Shown in pieces: positions 44,771 to 54,873 of a stretch of 64,000 nt of DNA. The translations under genes were made by a program, and so were the position numbers. Numbering within the stretch: the stretch's first letter is position 1; every line of letters starts with the position of its first letter. The DNA comes from Mesobacillus jeotgali (GTDB lineage: Bacteria > Bacillota > Bacilli > Bacillales > Cytobacillaceae). The stretch spans positions 1,597,526-1,661,525 of the forward strand of contig NZ_CP025025.1 in assembly GCF_002874535.1 (NCBI RefSeq), written 5' to 3'. Below the pieces are notes generated by a model. It was not told the DNA's origin. It saw nothing but the letters and a program-made list of their open reading frames with translations, and did not search any database.

Positions 44771-45893
44771 AGTTATGTCTATCGCAATTCTGCATTTAAA
44801 AACCTTGTTTAAAACACCATCAGCAATCGTTTTGATGTTCATTATGCCAATCATGTTCAGTATAATTTTTGGAGGGATTGGCGCTGGAGGATCTTCACAA
44901 GATAAACCTCTCGTCCTTATGGTTGCTGCAGAGGATGAAAGTAACAGCAGGATCATGGATCTAATGTCCTCAAATGACCAATACTCATGGCTCAAGGCAG
45001 ATGAAAAACAAGCCCGGAGTTCAGTTGAGAACCAGGAAGCCATTGCAGCGGTGCTTATTGCAGAATCAATAGCTGAGAATATGGAATTGGGAAAGCCGCT
45101 TTTTCAAATCGTTGTCCAAAGAAAAACACAGGAATATCTAGCCCTAAGCAGTTATATAGAGGGTGTAGGAAGGACAGTTATTCAAACATTTGAAATGGTT
45201 CCCGAACAAGATACAGTCGCCGTCAACGCTATACTCGATCAAGCAGCAGGGCGAGAAACGCTGGATATAAGCAGTGAAGTTATTCAAAAAGAAGAATCGA
45301 AAACTGGTTCGGTCGGCATGTTGGCGATTGGCTTTACCATCATGTTCATGATGTTTGGGATTTCTGGAGCGGCTTCAGCCATTCTGGATGAAAAAATCGG
45401 AGGAACATGGCAGCGTCTGCTCACGTCAACAACGTCGAAGGTCCAGGTGATGATAGGATATTTATTCTCATATTTCATGATGGGGGCAATCCAATTATTC
45501 GTCCTCATGGTCGTGATGAATTTTATTTATGGTGCCATGTGGGGTAATTTGATTTACTTTGTTCCATTTGCAGCACTGGTGATTATAACGATTGTCGGCT
45601 TTAGCCTGATGATGGCTAGTATCGTGAAGACGAGACAACAGGCAAGTGCACTAAGTGCGGTGTTGATCGTCAGTACATGTATGCTGGGAGGTGTATACTG
45701 GCCACTGGAAATTGTTCCGGAATTCATGCAGCAAATAGCCAAGGCTGTGCCCCAGAGCTGGATGATTACAGGATTCCGTGAAATTGTCAGTGGAAGCCTT
45801 TATATTCCCGCCATCCGTAATTCAGCTTTAATCTTGCTTGCATTCAGCTTACTATTTTTCACAATCGGCCTGAAAAGAATGAAATATAATTGA
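44763..45893 (+). CDS. ABC-2 type permease 2 (LnrN-like)
   Basis: A 376-residue permease of the same design as its neighbour, probably forming a heterodimer with it. ATG 44763 follows AAAAGGAGGG inside the preceding gene; the in-frame ATG 44724 is internal to that gene and unlikely. The C-terminal part shows the usual MLGGVYWPLEIVP element before the last helix. A terminator follows. Confidence 0.87.
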   Translation: MRKVMSIAILHLKTLFKTPSAIVLMFIMPIMFSIIFGGIGAGGSSQDKPLVLMVAAEDESNSRIMDLMSSNDQYSWLKADEKQARSSVENQEAIAAVLIAESIAENMELGKPLFQIVVQRKTQEYLALSSYIEGVGRTVIQTFEMVPEQDTVAVNAILDQAAGRETLDISSEVIQKEESKTGSVGMLAIGFTIMFMMFGISGAASAILDEKIGGTWQRLLTSTTSKVQVMIGYLFSYFMMGAIQLFVLMVVMNFIYGAMWGNLIYFVPFAALVIITIVGFSLMMASIVKTRQQASALSAVLIVSTCMLGGVYWPLEIVPEFMQQIAKAVPQSWMITGFREIVSGSLYIPAIRNSALILLAFSLLFFTIGLKRMKYN

Positions 45894-45895
45894 TG

Positions 45896-45932
45896 ATTAC
45901 CAGTCCATTTGTGGACTGGTAATTCTTTTTAA
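45896..45932 (+). terminator. Terminator of the ABC exporter operon
   Basis: Perfect 11-bp stem ATTACCAGTCC / GGACTGGTAAT with TCTTTTT. Confidence 0.9.
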
Positions 45933-46012
45933 GGGGATTCTATCGAAAATTATATTTTGTCGAGTTATAATAGATATTTAGAGTAATAGACGAAAATTGA
46001 TACTTGGATTGA

Positions 46013-46040
46013 CCGAATAAGAAGGAATCAACTTATTCGG
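46013..46040. other. Hairpin upstream of mutS
   Basis: Perfect 9-bp stem CCGAATAAG / CTTATTCGG with a 10-nt loop, running directly into the tandem repeat. There is no T-run, so it is not an obvious terminator. Confidence 0.4.
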
Positions 46041-46142
46041 GTAAAAGCAGAGGCGCTGCATTGCCCGAAAATGAGAGAATGTGGTGAAAAGGGTAAAAGC
46101 AGGTCAACTGGCATTACCTAAAAATGATAAAATCAAAAGGGA
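46039..46142 (+). repeat. Two tandem units of 52 bp before mutS
   Basis: GGGTAAAAGCAG starts both units (46039 and 46091). Each continues with GCATT(G/A)CC and a run of A then ATGA. The array lies between the ABC exporter and mutS. Confidence 0.7.
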
Positions 46143-46199
46143 GTGGCAGAATCTCTGCCCAACCCTAACAATAAAGCAAAGTGAATTTTGGAGGATAAT

Positions 46200-48860
46200 A
46201 TGGCTACATATACCCCTATGATCAAACAATACCTGCAAGTGAAGGCGGATTACCAGGATGCCTTTTTATTTTTCCGTTTGGGAGATTTTTATGAAATGTT
46301 CTTCGAAGATGCATTAAAGGCCTCTCAGGAGCTTGAAATAACACTTACAAGCAGAGAGGGCGGCGGTGAGGACCGGATTCCGATGTGCGGTGTTCCTTAT
46401 CATTCAGCTCCTAACTATATTGAACAACTGATTAACAAAGGCTACAAAGTCGCTATATGTGAACAAACAGAAGACCCGAAGACTGCCAAAGGGGTAGTTA
46501 AGCGGGAAGTTGTCCAGCTGATCACTCCAGGAACAGTAATGGAGGGGCGAGGTCTTTTAGAAAAAGAAAATAATTTTATCGCTACTGTTTCAGTTTTTCC
46601 TGGAGACACATATGGGTTTGCCTGCAGTGACTTATCCACTGGGGAAAGCAGGGCGACATTAGTTAATGGTAGTGTCGAAGAGCTTATTAACGAATTATCG
46701 ATCTCTGGAGCAAAGGAAGTTGTCATTGAAAGCTCGCTTTCGCCGGAAATTCAGAAAAAGCTGAAGGAGCGTTCTATCCTCGCGCTTTCAATTGAGGATA
46801 ACACCGATCTAAAAGAAAGCTTTTCCGAACTTTTTGCAGACCTGGAAAATGAACATTTAAAAAACACAGCCTCAAGATTATTTAATTATTTGTACCGAAC
46901 CCAGAAGCGCAGCCTGGACCATTTACAAAAGGTATCTGTCTACAAGGTTCAGCAGTATATGAAAATTGATTATTTTTCGAAGCGCAACCTTGAACTGACA
47001 GAGACAATACGATCTACAGCGAAAAAGGGAACACTTTTATGGCTCCTTGATGAAACGATGACAGCAATGGGCGGCAGGATGTTGAAGCAATGGATTAACA
47101 GGCCGCTGATTGAAAAAGCTGAGATCAGCCGCCGTCAGGAACTGGTGCAGCTTTTTGTCGGACAGTTTTTCGAACGCCAGGAATTGCGTGAAAAGTTGAA
47201 AGAGGTATACGACCTTGAACGATTGGCTGGAAGAGTTGCTTTTGGCAATTTAAATCCAAGAGACCTGATGCAGCTAAAGAGATCTTTATTACAGGTACCG
47301 TCCCTAAAGCATATATTGGAGAGTCTATCCCATGCGGAAGCATCCCTGATGGCAGACAGACTCGATCCTTGCGAGGAGGCGGCCGATCTGCTCGAACAGG
47401 CAATCGTTGATAACCCTCCAATTTCTGTGAAGGAAGGGAATATCATCCGTGATGGCTACGATCACCAGCTTGACCAGTATCGTGATGCCAGCCGAAACGG
47501 AAAGACTTGGATTGCCATGCTTGAACGTGACGAGCGTGAGAAAACAGGCATAAGGTCCTTGAAGGTCGGCTACAATCGTGTGTTTGGCTACTATATTGAA
47601 GTAACGAAGGCGAACCTGCATCTTTTGCAGGAAGGCCAGTATGAACGAAAGCAGACGTTATCGAATGCAGAGCGATTCATCACACCTGAACTGAAAGAAA
47701 AGGAAGACTTGATCCTTGCTGCCGAGGAAAAAAGCGTCGAGCTTGAATATCAGCTGTTTACCGGAATCCGCGAGACGATCAAAGAATATATTCCTAGATT
47801 GCAGAAACTTGCCAGGGCTCTTAGTGAACTCGATGTACTTCTTGGGTTTGCAGAGCTTAGCGAACAGCGACAGTACGTAAAGCCGGTGTTCTCATCTGAG
47901 AGGAAAATTGTCCTGAAGGATGGGCGCCATCCAGTTGTCGAAAAAGTAATGGATGCCCAGGAATATGTGCCTAACGATTGCTATATGGATAATGAACGCG
48001 AAGTCCTGCTGATTACTGGACCGAATATGTCTGGTAAAAGCACATATATGCGCCAGGTTGCTTTGACAGCGATCATGGCTCAAATCGGCTGTTTTGTCCC
48101 GGCGTCCGAGGCAGTAATGCCGATATTTGACCAGGTTTTCACCAGGATTGGTGCTGCAGATGATCTTGTTTCAGGACAAAGTACCTTCATGGTCGAGATG
48201 CTAGAGGCAAAGAACGCAATTACTAATGCTACGAAGGATAGCTTGATTCTTTTTGATGAAATCGGCCGGGGCACATCCACTTATGATGGCATGGCACTCG
48301 CCCAGGCAATGATTGAATATATCCATGATAAAATCAGCGCAAAGACGCTGTTTTCGACGCACTATCATGAAATGACTACATTGGAAAATGAACTGCAAAA
48401 ATTGAAGAATGTACATGTTAGCGCAGTTGAGCAAAACGGCAAAGTGGTTTTCCTTCATAAAATCAGGGAGGGTGCAGCGGACAAGAGTTACGGCATCCAT
48501 GTTGCCCAGCTTGCCGAATTGCCGGCAGACTTGATAGAACGTGCTGCAGAGATCCTGCACATACTTGAGCAAACAGACACACCGGTTACATCTGGACTTA
48601 ATAGTCAGCAGAGCTTAGAAACTGTACGCGAAACATTGCAGCATGAGCAAGACAAACAAAGCGTGCTTCAGGCAGCAGAAACAGCAGCTGCGTCTCAGTT
48701 ATCATTCTTTGATGAAGAGCCTGGACAGAAGAAAGTTAGTGGTGCAAACAAAAAGGAGAAGCAGGTCCTTGACCAATTACACGGACTTGAAATCCTGGAT
48801 ATGACCCCTTTGCAGGCAATGAATGTTCTTTATGAACTACAAAAGAAGCTGCGTAAGTAA
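46200..48860 (+). CDS. mutS: DNA mismatch repair protein MutS
   Basis: An 886-residue mismatch sensor. The mismatch-binding wedge is present ([15 protein letters not shown] near residue 25, containing the Phe-x-Glu). Connector, lever and clamp domains follow. The ATPase has Walker [10 protein letters not shown] (607-615), Walker [12 protein letters not shown] and a helix-turn-helix tail; the sliding-clamp-binding QLSFFDEE lies near the C-terminus. Start ATG 46200 ([12 protein letters not shown]) fits TTTTGGAGG; TTG 46188 is part of the RBS. Confidence 0.97.
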   Translation: MATYTPMIKQYLQVKADYQDAFLFFRLGDFYEMFFEDALKASQELEITLTSREGGGEDRIPMCGVPYHSAPNYIEQLINKGYKVAICEQTEDPKTAKGVVKREVVQLITPGTVMEGRGLLEKENNFIATVSVFPGDTYGFACSDLSTGESRATLVNGSVEELINELSISGAKEVVIESSLSPEIQKKLKERSILALSIEDNTDLKESFSELFADLENEHLKNTASRLFNYLYRTQKRSLDHLQKVSVYKVQQYMKIDYFSKRNLELTETIRSTAKKGTLLWLLDETMTAMGGRMLKQWINRPLIEKAEISRRQELVQLFVGQFFERQELREKLKEVYDLERLAGRVAFGNLNPRDLMQLKRSLLQVPSLKHILESLSHAEASLMADRLDPCEEAADLLEQAIVDNPPISVKEGNIIRDGYDHQLDQYRDASRNGKTWIAMLERDEREKTGIRSLKVGYNRVFGYYIEVTKANLHLLQEGQYERKQTLSNAERFITPELKEKEDLILAAEEKSVELEYQLFTGIRETIKEYIPRLQKLARALSELDVLLGFAELSEQRQYVKPVFSSERKIVLKDGRHPVVEKVMDAQEYVPNDCYMDNEREVLLITGPNMSGKSTYMRQVALTAIMAQIGCFVPASEAVMPIFDQVFTRIGAADDLVSGQSTFMVEMLEAKNAITNATKDSLILFDEIGRGTSTYDGMALAQAMIEYIHDKISAKTLFSTHYHEMTTLENELQKLKNVHVSAVEQNGKVVFLHKIREGAADKSYGIHVAQLAELPADLIERAAEILHILEQTDTPVTSGLNSQQSLETVRETLQHEQDKQSVLQAAETAAASQLSFFDEEPGQKKVSGANKKEKQVLDQLHGLEILDMTPLQAMNVLYELQKKLRK

Positions 48861-48896
48861 GATACTATATACCCTAAATGGCTCAGAAACTGGGAA

Positions 48897-48972
48897 AAGG
48901 GCCCATAGGAAGATTCTATAAGCCTGAAGTGTAAGATGATCGAGAGAAAGTCTCATAGAAGAATTATGATTG
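48897..48972 (+). repeat. Two tandem units of about 50 bp between mutS and mutL
   Basis: CCCATAGGAAGATTCTATAA (48902) and CTCATAGAAGAATTATGA (48952) lie 50 bp apart. The first is very like the units at 51.75 kb. The core ATAG(G/A)AAGATTCTAT is itself an inverted repeat. Confidence 0.6.
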
Positions 48973-49019
48973 CAAAACTCCACATTATTTGTGAATAACT
49001 AAAAGCTGGAGGTGACAGA

Positions 49020-50951
49020 ATGGCGAAAATTATGCAACTAGATGATGCCTTATCAAATAAGATTGCTGCCGGTGAGGTAGTAGAACGGCCTGCATCTGTT
49101 GTTAAGGAATTGCTGGAAAACGCGATTGATGCAAATAGTTCGGTAATTGAAATTGATCTTGAAGAGGCTGGTCTTGCCCGGGTCAGGATCACAGACAATG
49201 GAGACGGGATTGAGGAAGAAGACGTTCTAGTCGCCTTCCAGCGTCATGCCACGAGCAAAATCAAGAATGAAAACGACTTGTTCCGAATCAGGACACTCGG
49301 GTTCAGGGGAGAGGCACTGCCGAGTATCGCCTCCGTTTCAAGGCTTGAAATGAAAACTTCTACCGGAATCGAAGGCAATAAAGTGGTCATCGAAGGCGGC
49401 AAAGTCGAGTCTGTTGAGAAAGCAGACAGCCGGAAAGGAACGGATATCATTATCTCAGACCTGTTTTTTAATACACCGGCACGCCTTAAATACATGAAGA
49501 CCATTCATACTGAACTTGGCAATATTACGGATGTCGTAAACCGTTTGGCGCTGGCAAATCCAGATATCTCCTTCAGGCTTGTCCATAATGGCCGCCAGCT
49601 TTTGAAGACGACGGGAAATGGAGACGTCCGCCAGGTTCTGGCTGCCATTTATGGTATTAATATGGTTAAGTCTATGATTCCTATTTCTGGTGAATCATTG
49701 GATTATAAAATAAGTGGCTATATATCGATGCCAGAAATCACAAGAGCCTCTAGAAACTATATTTCGACCATGATTAATGGCCGTTTTATCAAAAATTATG
49801 CCCTGGTAAAAGCAATACAGGAAGGCTACCATACATTACTCCCTATCGGCAGGTATCCAGTTGTTCTTTTGAATATTGAAATGGATCCGCTCTTGATTGA
49901 TGTGAACGTTCATCCATCAAAGATGGAGGTTCGGTTGAGCAAGGAACAGGAGTTGAATGAGCTAGTCTCGAGTGTCATAAAAAATGCTTTTAAAACTAAG
50001 GAATTAATTCCGGCTGGAATGGTTACTCAGAAGCAGGAAAAACCGAAGTCAGAACAGACTTTCATGGAGCTAGACCATTTGCCTGAAGCAGAAGAAAAAC
50101 ATTCTATTGTGCAATCGACTATTGAACGCAGGCCATTTGTAGAGGAGAAGGCTGTTGAGCTAAGCAGGAGCTATAAAGCTGCTGAACCACCAAATATTTC
50201 ACAGCAGGGAGCTCCTGACTGGAGGAATACCTTAGTAGCTCAAGAAAACACGACCTTCGAGCCCACTGCGCCTGTTTCTGATGAGGAACTTGTTCATGAT
50301 GAAAAAGAAATCATTGAGCCAGACTCATTTCCTGCAGCACAAGAATCAGTTGCAGAAGTGCAGGAATCACGAGTCCCTCCTCTTTATCCAATTGGGCAGA
50401 TGCATGGAACCTATATTCTCGCTCAAAATGACCGTGGTTTATATATAATTGACCAGCATGCCGCCCAGGAAAGAATCAAGTATGAGTACTTCAGGGACAA
50501 AGTAGGTGAGGTGGCGACTGAGCTGCAGGAAATGCTCGTGCCAATCACTCTTGAATATTCAGCGGATGAGTGCATTAAAATAAATGAACATCAGCATGAG
50601 CTGGAGAAAGTAGGAGTATTCCTTGAGCCATTTGGCTACAACAGCTTCATCGTTCGTTCACACCCGCAGTGGTTCCCTCGCGGAGAGGAAAAGGATTTGA
50701 TTGAAGACATGATTGAACAACTCTTGTTGATGAAGAAAGTCGATCTTAAAAAGCTTCGAGAGGAAGCAGCCATCATGATGAGCTGCAAGGCATCGATCAA
50801 GGCTAATCACCACCTGCGCAAAGACGAGATTCAGGCATTACTCGATGAATTGCGACGTTCATCCGACCCGTTCACATGCCCGCATGGCCGGCCAATCATT
50901 GTTCATTACTCCACTTATGAAATGGAGAAAATGTTTAAGCGGGTAATGTAA
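49020..50951 (+). CDS. mutL: DNA mismatch repair protein MutL
   Basis: A 643-residue GHKL ATPase and endonuclease. N-terminal motifs: [25 protein letters not shown] and [10 protein letters not shown] variable Glu/Pro-rich linker lies at about 335-450. The C-terminal metal endonuclease motif [12 protein letters not shown] shows it can nick DNA, as expected in organisms without MutH. RBS GGAGGTGACAG. It works with MutS, encoded 160 bp upstream. Confidence 0.97.
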   Translation: MAKIMQLDDALSNKIAAGEVVERPASVVKELLENAIDANSSVIEIDLEEAGLARVRITDNGDGIEEEDVLVAFQRHATSKIKNENDLFRIRTLGFRGEALPSIASVSRLEMKTSTGIEGNKVVIEGGKVESVEKADSRKGTDIIISDLFFNTPARLKYMKTIHTELGNITDVVNRLALANPDISFRLVHNGRQLLKTTGNGDVRQVLAAIYGINMVKSMIPISGESLDYKISGYISMPEITRASRNYISTMINGRFIKNYALVKAIQEGYHTLLPIGRYPVVLLNIEMDPLLIDVNVHPSKMEVRLSKEQELNELVSSVIKNAFKTKELIPAGMVTQKQEKPKSEQTFMELDHLPEAEEKHSIVQSTIERRPFVEEKAVELSRSYKAAEPPNISQQGAPDWRNTLVAQENTTFEPTAPVSDEELVHDEKEIIEPDSFPAAQESVAEVQESRVPPLYPIGQMHGTYILAQNDRGLYIIDQHAAQERIKYEYFRDKVGEVATELQEMLVPITLEYSADECIKINEHQHELEKVGVFLEPFGYNSFIVRSHPQWFPRGEEKDLIEDMIEQLLLMKKVDLKKLREEAAIMMSCKASIKANHHLRKDEIQALLDELRRSSDPFTCPHGRPIIVHYSTYEMEKMFKRVM

Positions 50952-50954
50952 TTA

Positions 50955-51003
50955 GAAGAGTGCAAGCGTCTTGATCAGCTTCGACAAGCGCTGAAAGCTG
51001 GAC
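50955..51003 (-). repeat. Mini copy of the interspersed repeat, minus strand
   Basis: Read on the minus strand: CCAGCTTTCAGCGCTTGTCG, then AGCTGATCAAGACGCTTGCAC and TCTT. This mirrors the right part of the long copies (CCAGCGCTTGTCGGGGCTGA...GGCGCTTGCGC). It begins four bases after the mutL stop. Confidence 0.5.
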
Positions 51004-51035
51004 GACGAAAATTTATCTCTGTATTCTACTTGAAG

Positions 51036-51072
51036 AAACAGTGTTCCCAATTGGGTTCACTGTTTTTTTTAT
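51036..51072 (+). terminator. Terminator after mutL
   Basis: Stem AAACAGTG / CACTGTTT enclosing CCCAA / TTGGG, then a run of Ts. Confidence 0.85.
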
Positions 51073-51218
51073 GAAAAATTAACTACAGTTGGATAAAAAT
51101 TCTTCTATTTTAGATAATAATGGTGTAAAATTACACTAATAGGAAATTTATTAAACATCAAATGATATATTCATTAAATGGGTTACTGGCTCTTATAATA
51201 TTCAAAGGGGGCGATATA

Positions 51219-51665
51219 TTGTTTGTATTCTCATTATTATTTTTCATACTACCTGTAGTTGTACTGATTTTTATAGTAGCTTTTGCAGTGAAAAATAAAG
51301 AGCAAGGGGGAGAGAAAGTGGTCAGACATTTATATACTTATCTTGTATTGTTTGCTACATTGATGATGGTCATTGGCGGAGGGGTTTCGATTTTCATGGC
51401 GACAGCGGATCTAGTTAGCCCAACTGGTTACTATCAAAGTTTTACTGAATATAAGCAGATGGTGAGCCATGGCAAAATTGAAGGTTCGAAGACAGAAATG
51501 AGCGAGGAAGAACTTCGCAGCAATTATGATTTGTATGTCCGGGAAGAAAAGAATCGGCAAAAAGACAGGGCAATTAATCAAATAATCAAGAGTCTGGGCT
51601 TTATCGTCATTCCTTTGCCGGTTTTCCTTTATTTTAATAGACTGAGAAAACAATATAAGGAGTGA
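51219..51665 (+). CDS. Small membrane protein, 148 residues
   Basis: Hypothetical protein with two N-terminal hydrophobic segments, a charged cytoplasmic stretch (about 85-120) and one more C-terminal helix. TTG 51219 is preferred because AAAGGGGGC lies 9 nt upstream; ATG 51162 has no RBS. The HLYTYLVLFATLMMVIGG segment is reminiscent of DUF5671 proteins, but I am not sure of the family. Confidence 0.6.
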   Translation: MFVFSLLFFILPVVVLIFIVAFAVKNKEQGGEKVVRHLYTYLVLFATLMMVIGGGVSIFMATADLVSPTGYYQSFTEYKQMVSHGKIEGSKTEMSEEELRSNYDLYVREEKNRQKDRAINQIIKSLGFIVIPLPVFLYFNRLRKQYKE

Positions 51666-51747
51666 ATTGGGTGGCACTGTGAAGAACAGTGCCTTATCCT
51701 TTGCCTGGTTAAGTGCTATATGCATTAAATCAGCTGAAACCCAAAAT

Positions 51748-51840
51748 AATGTCACATAGAAAGATTCTATGAGTCCAAAAGCAGGTGAGAACTCTAAAAG
51801 GGTCACATAGAAAGATTCTATAAGCCCAAAGTAAACGAAA
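51748..51840 (+). repeat. Two tandem units of 51 bp near mreBH
   Basis: GTCACATAGAAAGATTCTAT occurs at 51751 and, identically, at 51802, followed by (G/A)AG(T/C)CCAAA. ATAGAA-AGA-TTCTAT makes a small hairpin. The same core appears once upstream of mutL, so the two arrays bracket mutL and the small membrane protein gene. Confidence 0.75.
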
Positions 51841-51869
51841 AGATCGCAAAATCAATTGCGATCTTTTCG
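51836..51869 (-). terminator. Terminator of mreBH
   Basis: Perfect 14-bp stem CGAAAAGATCGCAA / TTGCGATCTTTTCG with a six-base loop. It may work on both strands. Confidence 0.8.
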
Positions 51870-51880
51870 TCACTTTTATT

Positions 51881-52888
51881 TTATCTTACAGCTGGCTGAA
51901 GTTTATGGATATATTGCAATGCTTTACCTGTTCCAATTGCTACGGATTCAAGCGGGTTTGGAGCGATGTGTACGGGCACTACCATCTCGCCGCCAAGCCA
52001 ATCCTGTATTCCGTTAAGCAACGCGCCGCCACCGGAAAGGATCACCCCGCGGTCGACAATATCACCGCTCAGTTCAGCAGGGCAGTCTTCGAGAGTCGCG
52101 CGGATGGCTTCCATAATATGAAGGAGAGATTCCTTGATGGCGTCCCTGATTTCATAAGAATTGAGGGTAACAGTCTTTGGAAGGCCTGTTACAAGGTCGC
52201 GGCCACGAATATCCAGTTCCATCATTTCATGATCCACTAGCGCGTACCCAATCTCCATCTTGATTTTTTCAGCCGTTCTTTCACCGATTAACACATTGTA
52301 CTCTTTGCGTACATATTGAATAATGTCCTCGTCCAATCTGTCGCCTGCAATTCGAATCGAATGGCAAGCAACGACTCCGCCGTAAGAGATGATTGCGACT
52401 TCAGTTGTGCCGCCGCCAATATCAACGACAACGTTTGCTACTGGCTCATCAACAGGCAATCCAGCGCCAATTGCTGCAGCAACTGGTTCCTCAATCAGAT
52501 GTACCTTCTTTGCGCCTGCATTTCTTACTGCATCCTGGATTGCACGGCGTTCAACACTTGTTGAACCGGAAGGTGTGCAGACGACGACATCTGGCTTACG
52601 GAGAGCGAAACCGCCCTTTTTGGATGCTTTCTTCATGATTTGTTTCAACATTTCTGTTGTAACATCAAAATCAGCAATGACTCCATCTTTCAACGGGCGG
52701 ATGGCCACGATTTTTCCAGGTGTCTTCCCGATCATTTCTTTCGCTTCCTTGCCGACAGCAAGGACATTTTTTGTCTCAGTATCAATCGCCACAACGGAAG
52801 GTTCGTTCAAAGCGATTCCTTTATTTTTACTATATACTAGTGTGTTGGCTGTACCTAAATCAATTCCGATTTCTGTAGTTGATAACAT
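51881..52888 (-). CDS. mreBH: MreBH, actin-like cell-shape protein
   Basis: A 335-residue actin homologue, the same length as B. subtilis MreBH. ATP-binding motifs: [14 protein letters not shown] at the start, [15 protein letters not shown] (phosphate 2) and [14 protein letters not shown] (adenosine). MreBH guides lateral wall enzymes such as LytE. Start ATG at 52888 ([10 protein letters not shown]), with GGTGA upstream on the minus strand. It is the only large minus-strand gene in this part, set between mutL and miaA. Confidence 0.94.
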   Translation of the reverse strand: MLSTTEIGIDLGTANTLVYSKNKGIALNEPSVVAIDTETKNVLAVGKEAKEMIGKTPGKIVAIRPLKDGVIADFDVTTEMLKQIMKKASKKGGFALRKPDVVVCTPSGSTSVERRAIQDAVRNAGAKKVHLIEEPVAAAIGAGLPVDEPVANVVVDIGGGTTEVAIISYGGVVACHSIRIAGDRLDEDIIQYVRKEYNVLIGERTAEKIKMEIGYALVDHEMMELDIRGRDLVTGLPKTVTLNSYEIRDAIKESLLHIMEAIRATLEDCPAELSGDIVDRGVILSGGGALLNGIQDWLGGEMVVPVHIAPNPLESVAIGTGKALQYIHKLQPAVR

Positions 52889-53060
52889 TTTGTTTTCACC
52901 CAGTTCTCTATAAATTATTAAACCAATCATAGACTTCTATTAAACTATCATGAATGTGGGGGTGAAAGTGCGTTTGTTACTGAATCGTTATCTAACTGTA
53001 AAAGTTAAGGAAAATTTTTTCAAAAGATGTTATAAGAGAATAATACTTGTAAAGTTCGGG

Positions 53061-53066
53061 TATAAT
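53061..53066 (+). promoter_or_regulatory. Possible -10 of the miaA-hfq transcript
   Basis: TATAAT at 53061-53066 lacks a clear -35 (TTGTAA is only eight bases away). The rest of the 278-nt mreBH-miaA divergent spacer shows no other element. Confidence 0.35.
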
Positions 53067-53166
53067 GCATAGATGTTCAACTGCTTTCTATTTAATGGTA
53101 AAATAAATTAATGATGTCAGATGTGAAATTGCTGACACGCTCTATGAAAAGGCAGTGTGAAATTTT

Positions 53167-54120
53167 TTGGAACAAAAACAGAAATTGATTGTGTTAATTG
53201 GGCCGACTGCAGTTGGCAAAACAAAGCTTAGCATTGAACTTGCGAAAAAATTCAATGGTGAAATCATCAGTGGCGACTCGATGCAAATTTACAACGGGAT
53301 GGATATTGGAACTGCAAAAATCACCCGGGAAGAGATGGAGGGAGTCCCCCACCATTTAATAGATATCAAAGAGCCTGATGAAAGTTTTTCAACCGCAGAA
53401 TTCCAGGAACTTGTCCGCATGAAAATTAATGAAATAAGCTCCCGCGGAAAGATGCCGATGATTGTTGGAGGTACAGGATTGTACATTCAGTCGGTGATTT
53501 TTGATTATCATTTCACTGAAGCTCCTTCTGACCCAGTCTTCAGACGCAGCCTGGAGGAAGAAGCAGAGACAAAAGGCCAGGAATTTGTACATGGAAAATT
53601 AAAAGAGGTTGATCCCGAAAGTGCATCAAGAATTCACCCTAACAATGTTCGGCGCGTCATCAGGGCGTTGGAAATCTACCACTGCACGGGCAAAACTGCA
53701 GGAGAACTGCAGGAGAACCAATCACCGGAACTTTTGTATGAAACAGCACTAATCGGCCTGACAATGGATAGAGAGTTGCTGTACAACCGAATCAATTTCC
53801 GTGTCGACCTGATGATGGAGCAGGGTCTCCTTGATGAGGTTAAGTACTTTTACGAAAAGGGTTTAAAAGACTGCCAGTCCATCCAGGCAATTGGATACAA
53901 AGAGCTATACGACTTCTTTGATGGCAAGCTTTCTCTGGAGCAAGCAATCGAGAATTTAAAGCAAAATTCCCGCCGATATGCAAAAAGGCAGCTAACATGG
54001 TTTCGAAACAAGATGAATGTGGAATGGTTTGATATGTCAGAGTCTAAAGACGCTGAAAAAAAATTCGCCGAAATTTCCAAGTTCATTGAAGGAAAGCTCG
54101 AGATAAAAGCGAATACATAA
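53167..54120 (+). CDS. miaA: tRNA dimethylallyltransferase MiaA
   Basis: A 317-residue enzyme that adds dimethylallyl to A37 of tRNAs, the substrate later methylthiolated by MiaB. Walker A GPTAVGKT is at about 12-19. Conserved segments: [45 protein letters not shown] and the C-terminal [16 protein letters not shown] start; the RBS (AAAGG about 16 bp upstream) is weak. hfq follows 29 bp later, as in B. subtilis. Confidence 0.95.
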   Translation: MEQKQKLIVLIGPTAVGKTKLSIELAKKFNGEIISGDSMQIYNGMDIGTAKITREEMEGVPHHLIDIKEPDESFSTAEFQELVRMKINEISSRGKMPMIVGGTGLYIQSVIFDYHFTEAPSDPVFRRSLEEEAETKGQEFVHGKLKEVDPESASRIHPNNVRRVIRALEIYHCTGKTAGELQENQSPELLYETALIGLTMDRELLYNRINFRVDLMMEQGLLDEVKYFYEKGLKDCQSIQAIGYKELYDFFDGKLSLEQAIENLKQNSRRYAKRQLTWFRNKMNVEWFDMSESKDAEKKFAEISKFIEGKLEIKANT

Positions 54121-54149
54121 TAATAGAGATAAAAGAGGAGGATCCGCCC

Positions 54150-54380
54150 ATGAAACAAGTGAACATTCAGGACCAGTATTTAAATCAGCTACGCAAAGAC
54201 AATATCAATGTGACCGTATTCTTATTGAACGGATTTCAATTGAGAGGCCAGATTAAAGGATTTGATAACTTTACCGTGCTTTTCGAATCAGAAGGAAAAC
54301 AGCAGCTTGTCTATAAGCATGCCATCTCAACATTCGCGCCGCAAAAGAATGTCCAGATTGATTTCGAGGGGCAAGCTTAA
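54150..54380 (+). CDS. hfq: RNA chaperone Hfq
   Basis: A 76-residue Sm-like protein forming a hexameric ring that binds small RNAs and poly(A)-rich RNA. Sm1 motif: [20 protein letters not shown]; Sm2 motif: [20 protein letters not shown]. It is cotranscribed with miaA and followed by a terminator. Confidence 0.97.
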   Translation: MKQVNIQDQYLNQLRKDNINVTVFLLNGFQLRGQIKGFDNFTVLFESEGKQQLVYKHAISTFAPQKNVQIDFEGQA

Positions 54381-54398
54381 TTAAATAATGACGAAGGA

Positions 54399-54427
54399 AA
54401 CCCGCTATGTGCGGGTTTTTTCTTTTT
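54399..54427 (+). terminator. Terminator of miaA-hfq
   Basis: Stem AACCCGC / GCGGGTT with a TATGT loop and TTTTCTTTTT. Confidence 0.88.
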
Positions 54428-54464
54428 ATAATATTTTTCTAGGAACATACTTTTGGAATCGGAA

Positions 54465-54600
54465 TTTATCCATTATGTATGAAGGGCCCATAACAGGCTG
54501 ATTGTACCGTTATGAATGAAATACCAACTGTATAAAGGGGCATTTCCAGGTTAACGCATCAGTAAGAGTGTAATACCAACATTAAAAGGGGGCGATTTCA
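54465..54600 (+). repeat. Two to three degenerate units of about 52 bp before spoVK
   Basis: ATACCAAC recurs at 54521 and 54573, each followed by AAAGGGG and ATTTC. A weaker third unit (CCATTATGTATGAAGGGCCC) starts near 54469, at the same 52-bp spacing. The unit contains TTATGAATGA, as in the array near spoVS. The remaining spacer to 54873 is A/T-rich; no certain sigma-E promoter for spoVK was found. Confidence 0.6.
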
Positions 54601-54873
54601 AACCATTGTTCTTTTACTTTTAAGCGATAATTGTTTAATTTAAAAATGAATTTCCACTTCCTTGAATACATATAAATATAGAAGTTTATTTCTTGGGAAA
54701 GCGCATATTGTGACAAAAAGAGAGAATATCGCTGGAGTTTGTCGAACTTCGCATAGGGGGGTATTCCCGATGCGATATAAATGGCCAGATTTTTAACATG
54801 CATGATGTTATAGGCGAATATCACAAATACAGCAAGAATGCGTATACTGTTTCCAGAATGAGAGGTGAAATCT

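Noticed and set aside
40511-45893. Kinase, regulator and ABC exporter as one LnrJK-LMN resistance operon
   Set aside because: The exporter resembles LnrLMN, but the kinase is a soluble PAS-type protein, and a terminator plus a long repeat separate the two units; a link is possible but unsupported.
52389-52913. 174-residue plus-strand frame opposite mreBH
   Set aside because: It is the antisense shadow of a highly conserved gene with no RBS and low-complexity Ser/Thr/Pro composition.
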